DNA from: Coleophoma eucalyptorum | Lineage: Eukaryota > Ascomycota > Leotiomycetes > Helotiales > Dermateaceae | Direction: 5' to 3' | Assembly (NCBI GenBank): GCA_026120035.1 | Contig: JALRME010000002.1 | Location: 2,232,001-2,296,000 of the forward strand | Length of the DNA stretch: 64,000 nt | Part shown: positions 24,001-36,096 of the stretch, piece by piece | Layout: each line of letters starts with the position of its first letter | How positions within the stretch are numbered: the stretch's first letter is position 1 | Notes under the pieces: model-generated | The model's input: only the letters and a program-made list of their open reading frames with translations | Databases searched by the model: none | Told to the model about the DNA's origin: nothing | Translations under genes and position numbers: made by a program

Positions 24001-24188
24001 TTGATTGGCTTTCCGCTAGTCGCCCTAACAAGATCCCATGGCTGACGTGGCATATCTCTAGAACTCTTCTTGGCTTGACTGTTGATAGTTTTGGATTACC
24101 CTTTTGCTCTGGCGTTCCTAATGAAGGTAGAGTAGAGTAATTCGAAATCAGTCATATTCGTTCATAAACTTTCCTTCTGACGAGTCTT

Positions 24189-25640
24189 TCACGCCCATTT
24201 TCCGAGCAGAGCCATAAGGCCAGCGCCGACGCACATGCACAAGAAAGCACTGAGCATCATCTTTATCGAGCTCTTTCGCATCTCTTGGTTAAACATAAAC
24301 TCGTGAGCCATGAGCTCTACCAACCCAGTATAGATCAAAATACCGGCACTGATGGAGTCGAAGACACCGTTTATAATCATGGTGCGTTGGCTACCAGGCA
24401 TGAAAGTTGTGCGAACTCCGAGACCAATGGCGATGGCAATAGGCGTTGTGAATCCATATGCCGTGCCCAAGGTCCACGGTAACCACCATTTGGATCGCGG
24501 CCACTCAGCTGTTGCCAGCCTAGAGCCGAGTCCCAATCCTTCGAAAGTCTGATGAAATACTAGCACGATATAGAGAATGGTGAACTCGGCCCCTGTGACT
24601 GCCAGTGTAAGACCAATAAAAACAGAGTGAAAGATGACGCCAAACTCTAGGATGAAAATTGCCGTCATCTGTGCTGCAAAGTAGTCGGCCTCAATGTCGT
24701 CTTCATGATGCCTTGAGTGTGCAAGATGATCTTGACCCCCTGGTGGATATGACAAATCGTCTTCTCGTCCTGGGACACCGCTTCGAGGTCTTGTAAGTGA
24801 GATTTTGGACGGTCCAGCTTCGTCGTTGGCACCCAGTGTTGAGACATGTGTAATATCACCCTGGTTCACAACTTCTAGTGAAGAGTCTGAAGCAGCTGCT
24901 GTCACGAGGTTAGCAAGATATAACCACAATTAAGTCCTCATAAAATTGAGGATACAGCAAACTCATCAACATCATATACTGAAATCCCCTACTTCGATAT
25001 CGAAAGGTGCCATAATCTCTCTGAACCGTCCCCAGGAAGGAGGGTTGTTTTCCCTTACCAGAATTCTCCTCTTTCTCAGAATTTCGCATCAAATCTCTGG
25101 ACGGATCTGCAGACTCCAAATCGTGGTTGTGACTTCCAAAGACATCATAACGAGCAGCCATAAGCTCGATAAAGAACATGACGAAGATGGTCATAAGCAC
25201 TATACCTTCAGGCCAAGAGTATGCTGTGATGGCTCCAGTCAGGCATGGAGAGCTAAGATTATCGGTCGCAGGGGCCAGAAGCTAAGGGGTTGAGATTAGC
25301 CAATAATCGTGAATGAAATGGTAAATAGAAAAGATTCCCACAAAGCTTACATGTATGAATGCTGTTGCAATAATAACGCCGGATCCAAAATACTTCGCGA
25401 TGAAGAAGGCCACTGGAGGAACATGCATCTTCTTTGTTCGAGCTGCCGCGATGGGCAATAGCGCGCCTGAAAGGGACCTATCAGTACTCGGATCTCTTCG
25501 ATATCCGAGAGTGCATTTGCAAAAGACATACCCATCATAGAACCAAATCCAATCACGAATATTGAAGATATGCGCAAGCCCATTCGGCCATCATAGTCAT
25601 TGCCGCCTCCACACTCAACTGTAACATTGTAGGCCGACAT
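24189..25640 (-). CDS. ZIP-family zinc transporter
   Basis: The CDS is complement(24189-24898, 25059-25281, 25351-25466, 25532-25640), 385 aa, with introns of 160, 69 and 65 bp. The protein resembles plasma-membrane zinc importers of the Zrt1/Zrt2 type. It has an early transmembrane segment containing GSGVIIATAFIHLL, a long variable loop with HNHD and a second His-rich patch (HSRHHEDD), then the metal-binding helices FHSVFIGLTLAV and HQTFEGLGLGSRLA, and it ends GLMALLGKWA. The 160 bp intron is phase-compatible and uses a GTAAGG donor, but it is long for this genome and its exact boundaries are the weakest part of the model. Expression is probably zinc-responsive by family analogy; I did not identify a control site. 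Confidence 0.9.
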
Positions 25641-27281
25641 GCTTGCGTATGCTTGAGCGTCTTATACTGCTCTTCGACTCTCCTCGGCTCTGCGTCTGGC
25701 AATCCTCGCACTGAAACCACAAAGAACTATATATTGCGTTTCCCTTCTCGAGAGCTTATCAATCCGCTGTCCAAAGATGGGAGAGGTAGAAATTGCGGTT
25801 ACGATTAAGGCGACCGAGTGCGCTGGATCGGCGGGGAAGGGTTGAATGCGCGTTGTAAGGTTATAGGTTTATGATGACATGATGGACGTGCGAATCGAAT
25901 TGAACTTAAGTCGTTGGTGAATATTCTTAAAGTCTAACTGCAATGGGTCTGTCAGTGGGACGTGAGGTTATATGTGGGTTGGGCAGGAGGAGGGAAGGCC
26001 GGTGCTAAGTGGTGATCAAGTACGCACCTTGGGAGATGGTCACAAGGATAGGTACTGTAAGTATGTCTTGGACCGAATCCTACGCTATGGTTATGTGCAC
26101 AAGAGATGAATGGATGAACAGACGGTAAGAAGACAGGGACGACGTGGCTGCGCGAGTTCAGGACTTGTTCCCATGCGACGACTGCGTGCTGGGAAGGAGA
26201 GGCGCGGCGATCAGAAATCGCAATACAGGTGCATCACTTCTCTCTCGTTGCGGCAACCTTGATGGGTACCTCCCACCTCGGAGCTGCTAGCGAGAAAACT
26301 CGAAGGAGCCTTGTAAGGTTGTTGCTGCAAACGCAAAACACAACCCATCTGGAATACTATGGCCTTTCCAGCCAAGAGAAAGAAGAAATTCCGAAAATTT
26401 AAGAGAAAAGCGATGGAAAAAAATCAACGAGAACATTGAATAGACAAGTTGAGCCGGTGTTGAGTATTAAAGCGAACGCGTTGTGATGCAGTATCTCGCT
26501 TTCATGCTTTGGCGATGACATTCCTCTCATCTCACCAAGCAGGCAAGCAAGCAACCCAAAGTAGACTCCGCCGAATTGAGGGTCAACCTTCACAACAGGA
26601 TTAGCGTCAAAGTCCACTATCCCGACGATCCCAAGATACGAGCTCGACTTCACAGACTCTCCGTCGGAATGGTCGTGATGCCCTCGAAGGAAAAGGAAGA
26701 ATATGCGCGCGAGGCTTCCAAATTGACAGCAAAGGATTTGACTGTCGTTGCTTTTGTGTGTTGAGGTGAGGTGAGGTAAGAGGCATCGGAGTTCGGGAGG
26801 CTTGCATTTGAATCCTTTAGCTTCCCGCTGCCCAATGATGCGTCACGGAAATCACGATGTATTCAGGTCACATGATTGAAGAGCAGAAATCACCAATTAT
26901 AGGCCTTGTATTATTCCTCTGATTGTTCTTGTGGCTGGGGTATTAGCAGCTTGCTTGATCTTTTTTTTTCAAGGTCTGAGTGCAGCTTCATTGCAATCCT
27001 TTGTCCTCGGCGTCCTCTCCTTGTAAATTGGGCAGTATTATACGCCACTTTTGGCTGTGTCTCATGAGGTTTGGTTAACCAGTCCTTCAGCACCGCGCTT
27101 GGCTCGGGTATCTTGTCTGGCTCTGGCTCGTGTCTCGTCGCAATCCAGGTCCAGACAAGACGATTCTTATGCCTCCTGATCCAAACTCGTATTTCCAAGA
27201 CTTGTTTGCTGGCAAGCCTGGGCTGCCGGCGTCCAGTGCGCTGGCATAAATATTGGAAGTGATACGGCTTCTCAGTTATCC
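25641..27281. other. Intergenic region upstream of the zinc transporter
   Basis: This 1.6 kb holds the transporter promoter on the left and the MDM10 3' UTR on the right. The only feature of note is a short coding-like open frame on the plus strand (separate entry, 26518-26764). Confidence 0.55.
26518..26764 (+). other. Short coding-like open frame, unrecognised
   Basis: An open frame follows a TGA and ends with TGA at 26764, giving about 81 codons. Its composition is charged and protein-like (for example ISVKVHYPDDPKIRARL and PSKEKEEYAREASKL), but the only ATGs lie well inside. A 3' exon of a small spliced gene, or a decayed gene, would explain it. I see no domain and no clear upstream exon, and chance is not excluded. 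Confidence 0.25.
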
Positions 27282-28519
27282 TTATGATGAGTATTGAACC
27301 TCTAACCCCAGCGCCCTGAGCGGTTGATTTCTCCTCTTCATATCGACAGTAGAGCCCAGTGAAAACAGTAACTCTTTAATCCTGCTCTCCCATAGAAGAC
27401 CAAATTTCCAGTCTTGGTCGACCCTTGCCTTCAAGACACCAGCAACCTCTTCAGGCTCGTCTTTCGGTGGCGCGACAACCTCATCAAGCCTCCAAGCAAG
27501 CTTTGCAGCCATGCTTCTTTCTTGCACCTTTTGAGCCTTCTTCTTCATTCTCCATAATTCACAACCGAGTATGAGATCGCTCTCGTAACTGTACACGTTG
27601 AAATCGAACTTGGAGCAAAATGACAAGTTCTTGCCTGCTTTGACAGCATAAGTCGTGCTGATATTTCCCATCAGCGGGTTCAGAGTCAGAGTTGCTGTCA
27701 AGGGAGTTCCTTTATGCGCAGGCAGAGTCGCAAATCTGCCTCCAAAGCTGATTCCTCCAGACTTGTTCAGAGCACCATAGTACATCTCAGCACCGGCGCT
27801 AAACCGCCCATAGAAGCGATCCTCCGTCCTTGGTGGTATTATAACTCCATTTCTTGGGTCTGGCCCAAAATTATATAAGCCACGAATGCCAACAAGACCA
27901 CCATCTGTCGAGTATAGCATCTCCGTATTATACTTCCCCACATCATACTGATGCAAAGCCAATATGGTGCCCCCGTTCCGTAATCGGCTGTCGCTCACAG
28001 CTGACAGCTTCAGTTGTTGTGTAGGACTCATGCGTCGTAGGTATAATGCTTCCAAGGTACTCTGTGGCAGGTATAGTCGTCCATAGAGTAAAGTATCGCG
28101 TCTGTCAATTCTCTTGCCGTCTTGCCACTCTTCCCACATCCAGTCCTCGTCCGGTTTGACCAATTCCTGGATTTGTCGGTAGCCGCGTATGACATTGTGA
28201 AGATCAATCTTGCCGCTTGAAGCAGGCGTTGTGAGTGGGAGAGAGGTGTAGAGGTAGGATAGAGAGCCGTCAACAAGCCCAACACTGCCTAGGGCGTAGG
28301 AGGTAGCAAAATTGGGGGATGAGAGCGAAGAGAGGTTCAATCGCACACCGCGTGGTGTTTCGAATTCGAGAAGAGCTCCAGAGGGTTAGTGTATACTTTC
28401 CACCTTGGGGACATCTACGTACCTCGCGCAGTTGCTGTTAAATGAGAGTAGGAATTCTCATGATTCCAGCCAGATGCATTATAGAACGCGTGCTGTACAT
28501 AATCCATAAACTCCAACAT
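27282..28519 (-). CDS. mdm10: Mitochondrial distribution and morphology protein Mdm10
   Basis: The CDS is complement(27282-28375, 28423-28519), 396 aa, with one 47 bp intron. Mdm10 is a porin-like beta-barrel of the mitochondrial outer membrane. It anchors the ERMES ER-mitochondria tether and also joins the SAM complex in beta-barrel assembly. The first exon begins [18 protein letters not shown], the family N-terminus, and splices to [27 protein letters not shown], highly conserved in fungi. The C-terminus ends LGLEVQYSS, a hydrophobic beta-signal. The length is at the short end for the family. It is divergent from MRT4 with 355 bp between the start codons. Confidence 0.95.
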
Positions 28520-28874
28520 AACTATGTACAGCTCAAGCGAGTAAACAATGAACCATGAGAACCCCTCCGAGGAGTGTGTAAAAAGGAATGTAAAGAAAGC
28601 GAATGGGTTCTTTCGTCAATCAACCAGCCGACCGAGAGCGGAGGGGACAAGTTCCCAAGAACCCTTGGAGCTCTCGAGGGCCTATCGCAGACTTAGCGCC
28701 AACCTTAAATTTAATTCTGCACCGCTTCACCGCCTCACCAATCTACAATTTTCTCTGATATCAAAATCAAATCCGGCTGCGAGAAAGTCCCCTCCTACAG
28801 CATTGCGAAGGGTAGTTTTTCCAGAAAACTCCAACGCAACCCCAAGACCCCAGCACACTAGCTCCCTATACAAG
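28520..28874. promoter_or_regulatory. Bidirectional promoter between MDM10 and MRT4
   Basis: These 355 bp separate the MDM10 and MRT4 start codons. A frame in phase with MRT4 runs back through most of it, but the conserved MRT4 start is at 28875, so the upstream frame is 5' UTR. Confidence 0.6.
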
Positions 28875-29725
28875 ATGCCTAAATCCAAGCGTGCGAGAGT
28901 GGTGCATCTCACCAAGGTGGATAAGAAGGGCAAGGAATTGACGCTGAAGCTCTTCTCCAATGTGCGCGAATGCCTGGATGAGTACCAGTACTGCTTCGTC
29001 TTCTCCGTCGAGAACATGCGGAATACATACCTCAAGGACGTCCGCTCAGAGTTCTCAGATAGCCGGTATGTATTTCATCCAATTTATCTCTGTTCCAAGT
29101 CGAGAGAATACATTGAGGTGCCAGAATAGATCCACTAAAAGTATATCCTCAGAATCTTTTTCGGCAAGACCAAAGTAATGGCCAAAGCCCTCGGTACAAC
29201 CGCCGAAGACGAGTACCAACCAAACACGGCAAAACTTAGCAAGTATCTTTCAGGAAACGTGGGACTCCTCTTCACATCGCGCGAGCCGTCAAGCATCCAA
29301 GAATACTTCAGCGGATTGGCCAAGACTGATTTCGCACGCGCCGGTACCGAGGCCACGCGAGAGTTCAAGATTCCAGCCGGCATCGTGTACTCAATGGGAG
29401 GAGAGATTGCTTCAGATCAGGATGTGCCCATGGCGCATAGCTTGGAGCCGGAGCTGAGGAAGCTGAATGTGCCAACGACGCTGACCAAAGGAAAGATTAC
29501 GTTGGAGAATGAGTATACAGTCTGTAAGGAGGGCGATGTGTTGGACAGCCGGCAGACACGATTGTTAAAGTTGTTTGGTGTGGCTACAGCTGACTTCACA
29601 GTCCAACTTGTTGCGTAAGTGGTTCTCGTTCTTGCCTTTCTTGATCACAACTGACGGCTGTAATTAGTTACTGGAGTGCTGCTACAAACGAGATCACGGA
29701 AATCGAGACACCGGAGGAAGATTGA
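28875..29725 (+). CDS. mrt4: Ribosome assembly factor Mrt4
   Basis: The CDS is join(28875-29065, 29153-29614, 29668-29725), 236 aa, with introns of 87 and 53 bp. Mrt4 is a nucleolar/nuclear paralogue of ribosomal stalk protein P0 (uL10) that occupies the P0 site on pre-60S particles and is replaced by P0 on maturation. The start [19 protein letters not shown] matches the family. [15 protein letters not shown] is built across the first intron, and GLLFTSREP and [12 protein letters not shown] follow. It lacks the acidic P0 tail, as expected for Mrt4, and ends in a short acidic segment (EIETPEED). Length and splice phases fit. Confidence 0.95.
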
Positions 29726-30308
29726 GAGCACGATTTCTATTGGGTTACTTTTTTCTGTCATATCGTACAAACAAACGGATATCAAGGATCAACGGCGTTG
29801 ACCGGCGCTACAGTAGTATTAAAGGGAAAATCAAAAAGGAGAATTTTGCATGCCTGAGCTACTCATTATAATCCCATTCTTACCACCCAGCTTGGCCTTC
29901 CAGTGATAGTACAAAGAGGTAGATCAGAAGCACTGCCTACAGTCAATTGGTCAGACGGCCTTACCTCTGACCTTAACTCCATGATCAAGGTCCCAGTGGC
30001 AATGCCGCAGAGCAAGATACCTGTTGTGATAGAAATGAGACCTTGGCTGCAGAACCAGGAAATTTAGACTGAAGACCGAATGGCTTCCTGTAACCTGGAA
30101 ACAATACAGATTGACGTATGGTCTAGTGCCTGGATAGCATCACAAAAGAGACGTTTTGGTGTCTTGTTTGACGAGCTGCTTGGCGAAGACGAGGCGACAA
30201 CACTACCTTGCTGAGAACTGCATCGATAAAAGGCTTACCCCTGGTGATAAAGGGAAGAAAGACTGAATACTCGAAAGACCCACCAAGACCTCACCTAATC
30301 CAGCACAA
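29726..30308. other. Intergenic region between convergent MRT4 and U1-70K
   Basis: This contains the 3' UTRs of both genes. I see no coding region or repeat. Confidence 0.55.
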
Positions 30309-31918
30309 CTAGTATCTTCGTAGTTTGCGAGGATCTTCGTAGCCACTGCTCTCGTAAGGTCTCTTTCTTGGTGCATCGTCGTCTCGGCGGTCGTAGCCCC
30401 CATCTCGATCTCTGTCGCGATACCCTCCTCCATCTCTACCTTCTCTTGGTCTTACCGGCTCCATGTTGCTACCACTTCCAGAACGGCCGCCGCCATTACG
30501 ATCTCCGTAGCCTCGGTCGCTGCTACCACGATAACCGCCGTTTCTGTCATCATATGAGCGTCCGCCGCCACGTGAATCATACCCACCAGATGGTCCTGAA
30601 GAGCCATTGCGGTCTGGAGAGCCAGAACCCCCATAACCACCTCGGCCGTATGAACCCCCACCATAGCCACCTCGAGAGGCTCCTGGACCAGCTGGGGCGT
30701 TTGGAGGTGCGTAGCCGTTTGATCCTCCATGTCCGCCGCGGTCTCCACCAAACCCTCCTCTGGAGAAACTTCCGCCTCCTTGGAAACCGATTCCACCTCT
30801 TCCTCCACCGTATCCGCCTCGGTCCTGGAAGCCTCCACGGAATCCACCTCGGCCTCGGCCACCGTCGAAGCCGCCTCTGAAGCCACCTCCACCGCCTCTG
30901 AAGCCTCCTGGACCACCGCCGAAGCCTCCAGGGCCCAGTGGGCGAGGTGGTACTGCTTTCGTGTATCCGCGACCTCCTAGTCCACCTCCAAAGCGACGAG
31001 GCTTCCAGCCTTTGACTGTGCGGCCACGCTCAACATCAACCTTGATGCGGCGATCTTTAATTCGAATACCATCACAGTTCTCTAGAGCAGCTAATGAAAA
31101 GCGCGAGCAAGGCGCATCTGTCAGTTATTTTGCCCATACTTAATATACCTTGAGCTGGGCGTCGGACAATGAAAAGGAGAAGAAAGGCAGCTTGAGGGCC
31201 ATATCTTTACAAGATGCATCGCGCGTTCCAAGATCTGCCGGACAAGGCTATGGGGGAGTGGGGGGATGTGATATTTATTACCTCTCATATCTTTCTCGCG
31301 CTCATATACCACGAATGCATAACCACGGTGCTTCTTTTTCTTCTTGTTTGGTTTCTCATCCTGATGCGTGTCTGCAACAATTCTGATCTGTAATCATATT
31401 AGCATTTGGGATACAATGTGACTGAGGAAACTTACTCTTTCGATGGGCCCGAATCGTCCAAATTCGCTCTCAAGGTCTTGTTCTGTGGCATCGTAACTCA
31501 ATCGTGCAACAATAAGTGTCTTAAACGCATCGCCACGAATGTTAGGGTCTTCTTGTGGTTTATCTAACGTGATTTATCAGTAAAAACTCCACACCAAAAG
31601 GGAGAAGACAGTGGAAAGAAGGTGATAGGGACATGAAAGGGAGGGGTCGTGCTCACACGACGTAGGGCCCTCCTGGAGGAGCTTCTCTTGCGCCTCCTTC
31701 TTCTCAAGCTTGAGCCGGTCCTTTCGCTGAAGCCAACTCTCGGTGGGGACGTAGTCGTCAGTCTCCTTGTACTCCTGCAGCTGAGGAAGAAAAGCAGCGA
31801 CGCCGCTGATATTTGCAGTCTTGCGATCTTCAGGCGCGTGGTCGGCTGGTTGAACCCAACGAAGAGGTGGGCGAGGTGCAAAGAGCGCCAGGAGATTGGG
31901 GGGGAGCTTGTCGGTCAT
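30309..31918 (-). CDS. SNP1: U1 small nuclear ribonucleoprotein 70 kDa protein
   Basis: The CDS is complement(30309-31090, 31282-31387, 31436-31563, 31657-31918), 425 aa, with introns of 191, 48 and 93 bp. U1-70K binds stem-loop I of U1 snRNA and helps recognise 5' splice sites. The N-terminal U1-70K domain starts [19 protein letters not shown]. The RRM has RNP2 TLIVARL near 103-109 and RNP1 RGYAFVVY at 151-158. The conserved [23 protein letters not shown] follows it. The C-terminus is a long Gly/Arg-rich (RGG) tail ending in [16 protein letters not shown] repeats rather than long RS runs. The GC-rich tail gives long shadow frames on both strands, which are not genes. It is divergent from the mL43 gene. 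Confidence 0.94.
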
Positions 31919-32141
31919 CTTGCGCGATGCAGAGAGACTCGAATTGGCGATGAACGGGATCAAGTTGCAGCTCGTTGAGCTGTCGTTGATGATGGAAGGT
32001 TCAGCAAATGTCTAGGTTGACGCGAACTGGAAACATTTCTCGATTGAGCATTCTACCCACGTGACCAATTTCAAAAATGTTGATGCGACTTCAAGGCGAG
32101 CATGTTACGATGAACTCATTTTCATCGTCAGCGTATTAACA
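31919..32141. promoter_or_regulatory. Short bidirectional promoter, U1-70K and mL43
   Basis: Only 223 bp separate the start codons of U1-70K (minus) and mL43 (plus), so promoter elements are probably shared. No specific motif is called. Confidence 0.6.
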
Positions 32142-32665
32142 ATGGCGGTGACTGCATTACGAAAAGCGACTGTTGGTCAGGTATGAAATAGTATCTATTT
32201 TCTCTTTATAATTCCTAACGGCTCTCTAGAATGGCGTGGGTGCCTTCATCCTTCAATGCAAACGTCTGGACTTCCACTACTGCGACTGGGCTGGAAGCTC
32301 CAAAGGCATGAAGTGAGTAATTGATTCTATATCGCCCATGGAACTATTTTAACAAGCATTGCAGTTCCTTCCTTAAGAACTCCCTTTCCCGATTCGCAGC
32401 CGCCAATCCCGCCATCGAGATGACCGTATCACCACGACCGCGCAAGCATCCCGTAATCATTGGGCACTATATCAATGGACGACATAAGGCCATCTGCGTA
32501 CGGAATCTGGAGAAGGAGCAGATTCTAAAGAAGGCAGAGCTGTTGAGAGATGCGAGTGGAGAGAAGTTGAAGAAGGTCACCAAGCCTGTCAAGAGTATCA
32601 ACGAGAGTGTCAGAGGTGTATGGAGTCCTTTCCACGACCCAAGTGGTACTGGAATGCGTGTTTGA
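32142..32665 (+). CDS. MRPL51: Mitochondrial large-subunit ribosomal protein mL43
   Basis: The CDS is join(32142-32180, 32230-32312, 32365-32665), 140 aa, with introns of 49 and 52 bp; the first exon is only 13 codons. The protein has the L51/S25/CI-B8 thioredoxin-like domain: GVGAFILQCKRLDFHYCDWAGSS, then the AAANPAIEMTVSPRPRKHPVI core and GHYINGR. Its length equals the yeast orthologue (140 aa). It acts in the mitochondrial ribosome and probably carries its import information in the basic N-terminus (MAVTALRKATVG). Confidence 0.94.
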
Positions 32666-33375
32666 ACGGGTGGCAAGATACTGTATGCTGTATTATATGA
32701 TTTGCATTGGTGGCGTTTAGGGAATATCACTGTGGATATCCAAGGAGCTGTACGAAACTCAGTCGACAGAACAATATTATATGTACAAAGGCCTATTACG
32801 AGTATTTTGGTGTCACTTATCCATGATTCATGCAGAGTGGTAGATACGTGACATCTCGAATTTCCAATCCTAGTCTATTCCAACAAGATGGTCATGGGCT
32901 CGGTAGCTTTGAAGATTGGGTCATGGGATATCATATCAAGAGACCCCAGAAGCCGATCTTGATTCTACGAGACATACCGTAGCCAAGGCAGCATTATTTG
33001 TAAGAGATGGCTATGACTTAAAAGCTCTAGTTGTTCATTGTTGTGCTTTGGAAATGAAGTGCTCGTAGCTATACCTTCCCATTTGCTTGGCCAGTTCATA
33101 TATACCCTGCCCTTCAAGATTGAATCCCTAGATATATCCAGTCTATTCAACAATACAGAGTTTTCCTGTAAACTCAAGTCACGAAAGGTCGAGGATGTAA
33201 ACAAGTAGCAGAGTTGGATATTCATTAGAGCTCTAACTATCAACGGTAAAACAAAGTCTTAAAGTCATCAATTTACAGCCTTGAATTTCCTTTTTCTTCT
33301 CCGTCTAATCCTACAAGATAATGTATTAGTATTTCTCGATTAATGAAGCCATAGGCTAGTTCCAAGTTGGGGACG
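32666..33375. other. Intergenic region between convergent mL43 and TPI
   Basis: AT-rich 3' UTR-like sequence with no gene or clear repeat. Confidence 0.55.
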
Positions 33376-34317
33376 TCACTTACACAAGTGGCTGTTAATG
33401 ATATCGACGACTGCGAACAATTAGCAAGGCTTTTTGAGCTATAGTTTTTGGGAACACTTACAGGCTGGCTTCAAGCTAGCACCACCAACCAAGAAACCAT
33501 CGATATCCGGCTGCTTGCTCAAGTCCTTGCAGTTCTTCTCGCTGACGCTACCACCGTAGATGATTCTGGTCTCCTCGGCGGTCTTCTCGCCAAGCTCCTT
33601 CTTGAGCCATGCACGAATGGCGGCGTGAACCTCTTGTGCCTGTTCAGTGCTAGCGACCTTACCGGTTCCAATGGCCCAGATCGGCTCGTAGGCAATGACG
33701 ATCTTGCTCCAGTCCTTGACCTGGTCGGCAACAGCCTTCAATTGAGAAGTGACAACCTCAATGGTCTTTCCGCTCTCACGCTGCTCGAGGGACTCTCCGC
33801 AGCACAAAATAACACCGATTCCACCATCAAGAGCAGCCTTGGTCTTGGCAGCTACGAAAGCATCATCTTCCTGGAGAATCACTCGTCTCTCGGAGTGGCC
33901 GAGAAGAGTCCAGGTGATATTGCTGTCCTTGAGTTGGTCAACGGAGATCTCTCCAGTGAAGGCTCCGTTTGGCTTGTCGAAGACGTTCTGTGCAGCGATC
34001 TCGATTCCTTGCTTCAGGTGCTCGCGGGCGAGGAGGAGGTAGAGAGCTGGGGGAGCAATAACAACCTCTGGAAGAAATATCTGTTAGCATGCGAAGAGTA
34101 AATTGCAGCAGGTGAGATGTAACTTACCAGTGTTGGGGTCCAACTTTGCATCGTTCAAGTAAGAGATGATCTTCTTGATGGACTCAACAGAGCCATTCCT
34201 GGAGTATCATGATCTCATCAGTCTCAAATCATTCTCCTGATTTTCTACCCCGCCAGGGGAAGCAAGGAAAGAAACTCACATCTTGAAGTTACCACCGACA
34301 AAGAATTGACGAGCCAT
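33376..34317 (-). CDS. TPI1: Triosephosphate isomerase
   Basis: The CDS is complement(33376-33410, 33462-34067, 34128-34198, 34280-34317), 249 aa, with introns of 51, 60 and 81 bp. This glycolytic enzyme interconverts dihydroxyacetone phosphate and glyceraldehyde 3-phosphate. Catalytic residues are all visible: Lys12 in GGNFKMN (spliced across the first intron), His94 in LLGHSERR, and Glu164 in [11 protein letters not shown]. The phosphate-binding loops RIIYGGSV and GFLVGGASL follow. The last exon is short (35 bases) and ends in SHLCK; a GTAAGT-like donor lies right at this stop, so an alternative longer tail is possible but less likely given the length match. Confidence 0.96.
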
Positions 34318-36096
34318 GGTTGCTATGTGTAATCTTGTAGATTGGGGTTTGAAAAGGGAAGAACTGATTGCTCGTAGGATAGCAATTTTTGAATAGTAGG
34401 TATGTATGAGAGTAGGTTCGAAGTCTTGTCCTCAGGTGTTTGAAAACGCGGGAGAATTCGGTCATACTCTGGTGGGGGAGCTTCGGAGCCCCTCTAATAT
34501 GCCTCACGTTTCAGGCCGAAAATCCCCAACATCATACGGATCCCAGTGATAGCCATCCCTCCTAATGCTGCTAATGACTGAGCAACTGATGGAATTTGAA
34601 CTAAAGATTTTGAGCTTGAGGTTTACCTTAAGGTCACTAGAGCTCTTTCTTTGGCACTACTATCTTGAGTCTGTTTCTTGAAATTCATAACTGCAACCGC
34701 GAATCATGCTGAATCATGCCTCCAACCAACTCCTGGAAGTTCTTAAACAAAGGAGATGTTTCCACCACCAAGCCTCAGTTTATCAGTAGGATGATCTCAT
34801 ATATCAACTCATTACAAGAGACCACAGTGGCTGAACCCGCAATTTTCTGCTGTTGCAAAACGATAACATGTCAATGATGGCTGAATTCCATGGAATGGGC
34901 TGTTCGTCTTTCGTCATAGTATCCACCGGTAGGTACTACAGTCCACGAGGTTTGTAGTCGGTACGGTAGCTCCCGAGTAAAAGCCTGTTACAGAGCTAGA
35001 TCATTGTCACAACGCTACAATAATATATCACAAGAACTCTTCGGATCAACTTCTATGAACTAGATTCTTATCCCTCTCATCAGCTTCTCTTGTTGATAGT
35101 GAATTGACACATCCGGATCACTGAAGTGAGCTTGAATATCTCTTGTGGCGAGTCCCGTTGTTAATATGTATGCTATTTCAGCACTTAGATCCCTCGAAGT
35201 ATCAAACTCTGAGAAATCAAAGAGATCTCAATCCTTCCTTTTCACGAACCATAAAAGGCGCCTGTCATTCCAGCCTTTTCTGTTGGCGACTCTACTAACA
35301 AATCCCCTTCATTTGCCAAACCTCAAGCAGAACCTAGCCACGTTCTACCACATACTCAAGAGCGGACAAAAGTCATCACATCTCAGAATTTCTCAGCTCC
35401 AGCATCTGCAAGGGAACTGGTGGTGGCCTTGAATTACAAAGTCGAATGGAGACGTAATTGACAGCACAGCCGGAATATGTTCCTCTTCCGATTTGACCAT
35501 ACTTTCAGCGTGACCTTGTAGCTGATATTGGGCAGTGATGCATTTGAGAAGCCTCCGCCTCCAGGCTCGAATACCTCAGCCATTTAAGAATGGGGGCTTC
35601 TGCTCCAGTTGTGTTTCCAATAAACTGTGTGTCTAACCATCTTATAATAACTAGATGATGGATATGCGAATATATTGTATCTTCACTTCGTTGATGGACT
35701 CACAGAGATGCGTATTTTCAACATTTAAGCTGTCATTATGGTACATCGCCATTTGGAATTCATGCTAGCTCGATCTAGGTACATGAGACTTTTCAGATAT
35801 GCAACAACGAAAGAAAATGATGGTAAAGGTAGAAGTACTATTTCCTCCTTCCGACATGACCTGTTGTATCGTTCTTAAAAGACCGTTGCTTATCGCTCCA
35901 GCACGCGCCCACCACGGACAATTAAAGCAAAAGGTAGCGCAATGTTCCCGGGGATATCAAGGTTCCTAATGAATACACCCCAATACTCCAACAAGATCCG
36001 GTAGATGACGCAAAGAAAAGGTAGAGTTTCAGATCGCTAAAAGACGATTTCAAAGGAGAACTACATCAACGGTCCTTTAGGCCAGGCAGTTCGTGC
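34318..36096. other. TPI upstream region and intergenic DNA
   Basis: This 1.78 kb holds the TPI promoter at the left and the 3' UTR of the proline-rich gene at the right. A 53-codon ATG frame at 34716 and a 95-codon frame near 35145 have no family features. I see no supported gene. Confidence 0.5.

Larger units (their letters stand above)
12835..24188. other. About 11 kb gene-poor region upstream of the cyclin gene
   Basis: I could not support any protein-coding gene here on either strand. All open frames are short, lack domain features and are not joined by plausible splice sites. The base composition is not obviously AT-rich, so classic RIP-degraded repeat DNA is not evident. The region is unusually rich in simple sequence: triplet, tetramer and hexamer microsatellites plus at least eight arrays with 5-bp period (listed separately). 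It is bounded by the 5' end of the cyclin gene and the 3' end of the ZIP transporter gene, so it could be an extended cyclin promoter/5' leader, host non-coding transcripts, or be non-functional. Confidence 0.6.

Noticed and set aside
30368..30916. Long frames on both strands over the U1-70K tail
   Set aside because: They are shadows of the GC-rich RGG-repeat coding sequence; the U1-70K frame explains this DNA.
34716..34877. 53-codon ATG frame upstream of TPI
   Set aside because: Too short and without similarity or upstream signals to support a gene.
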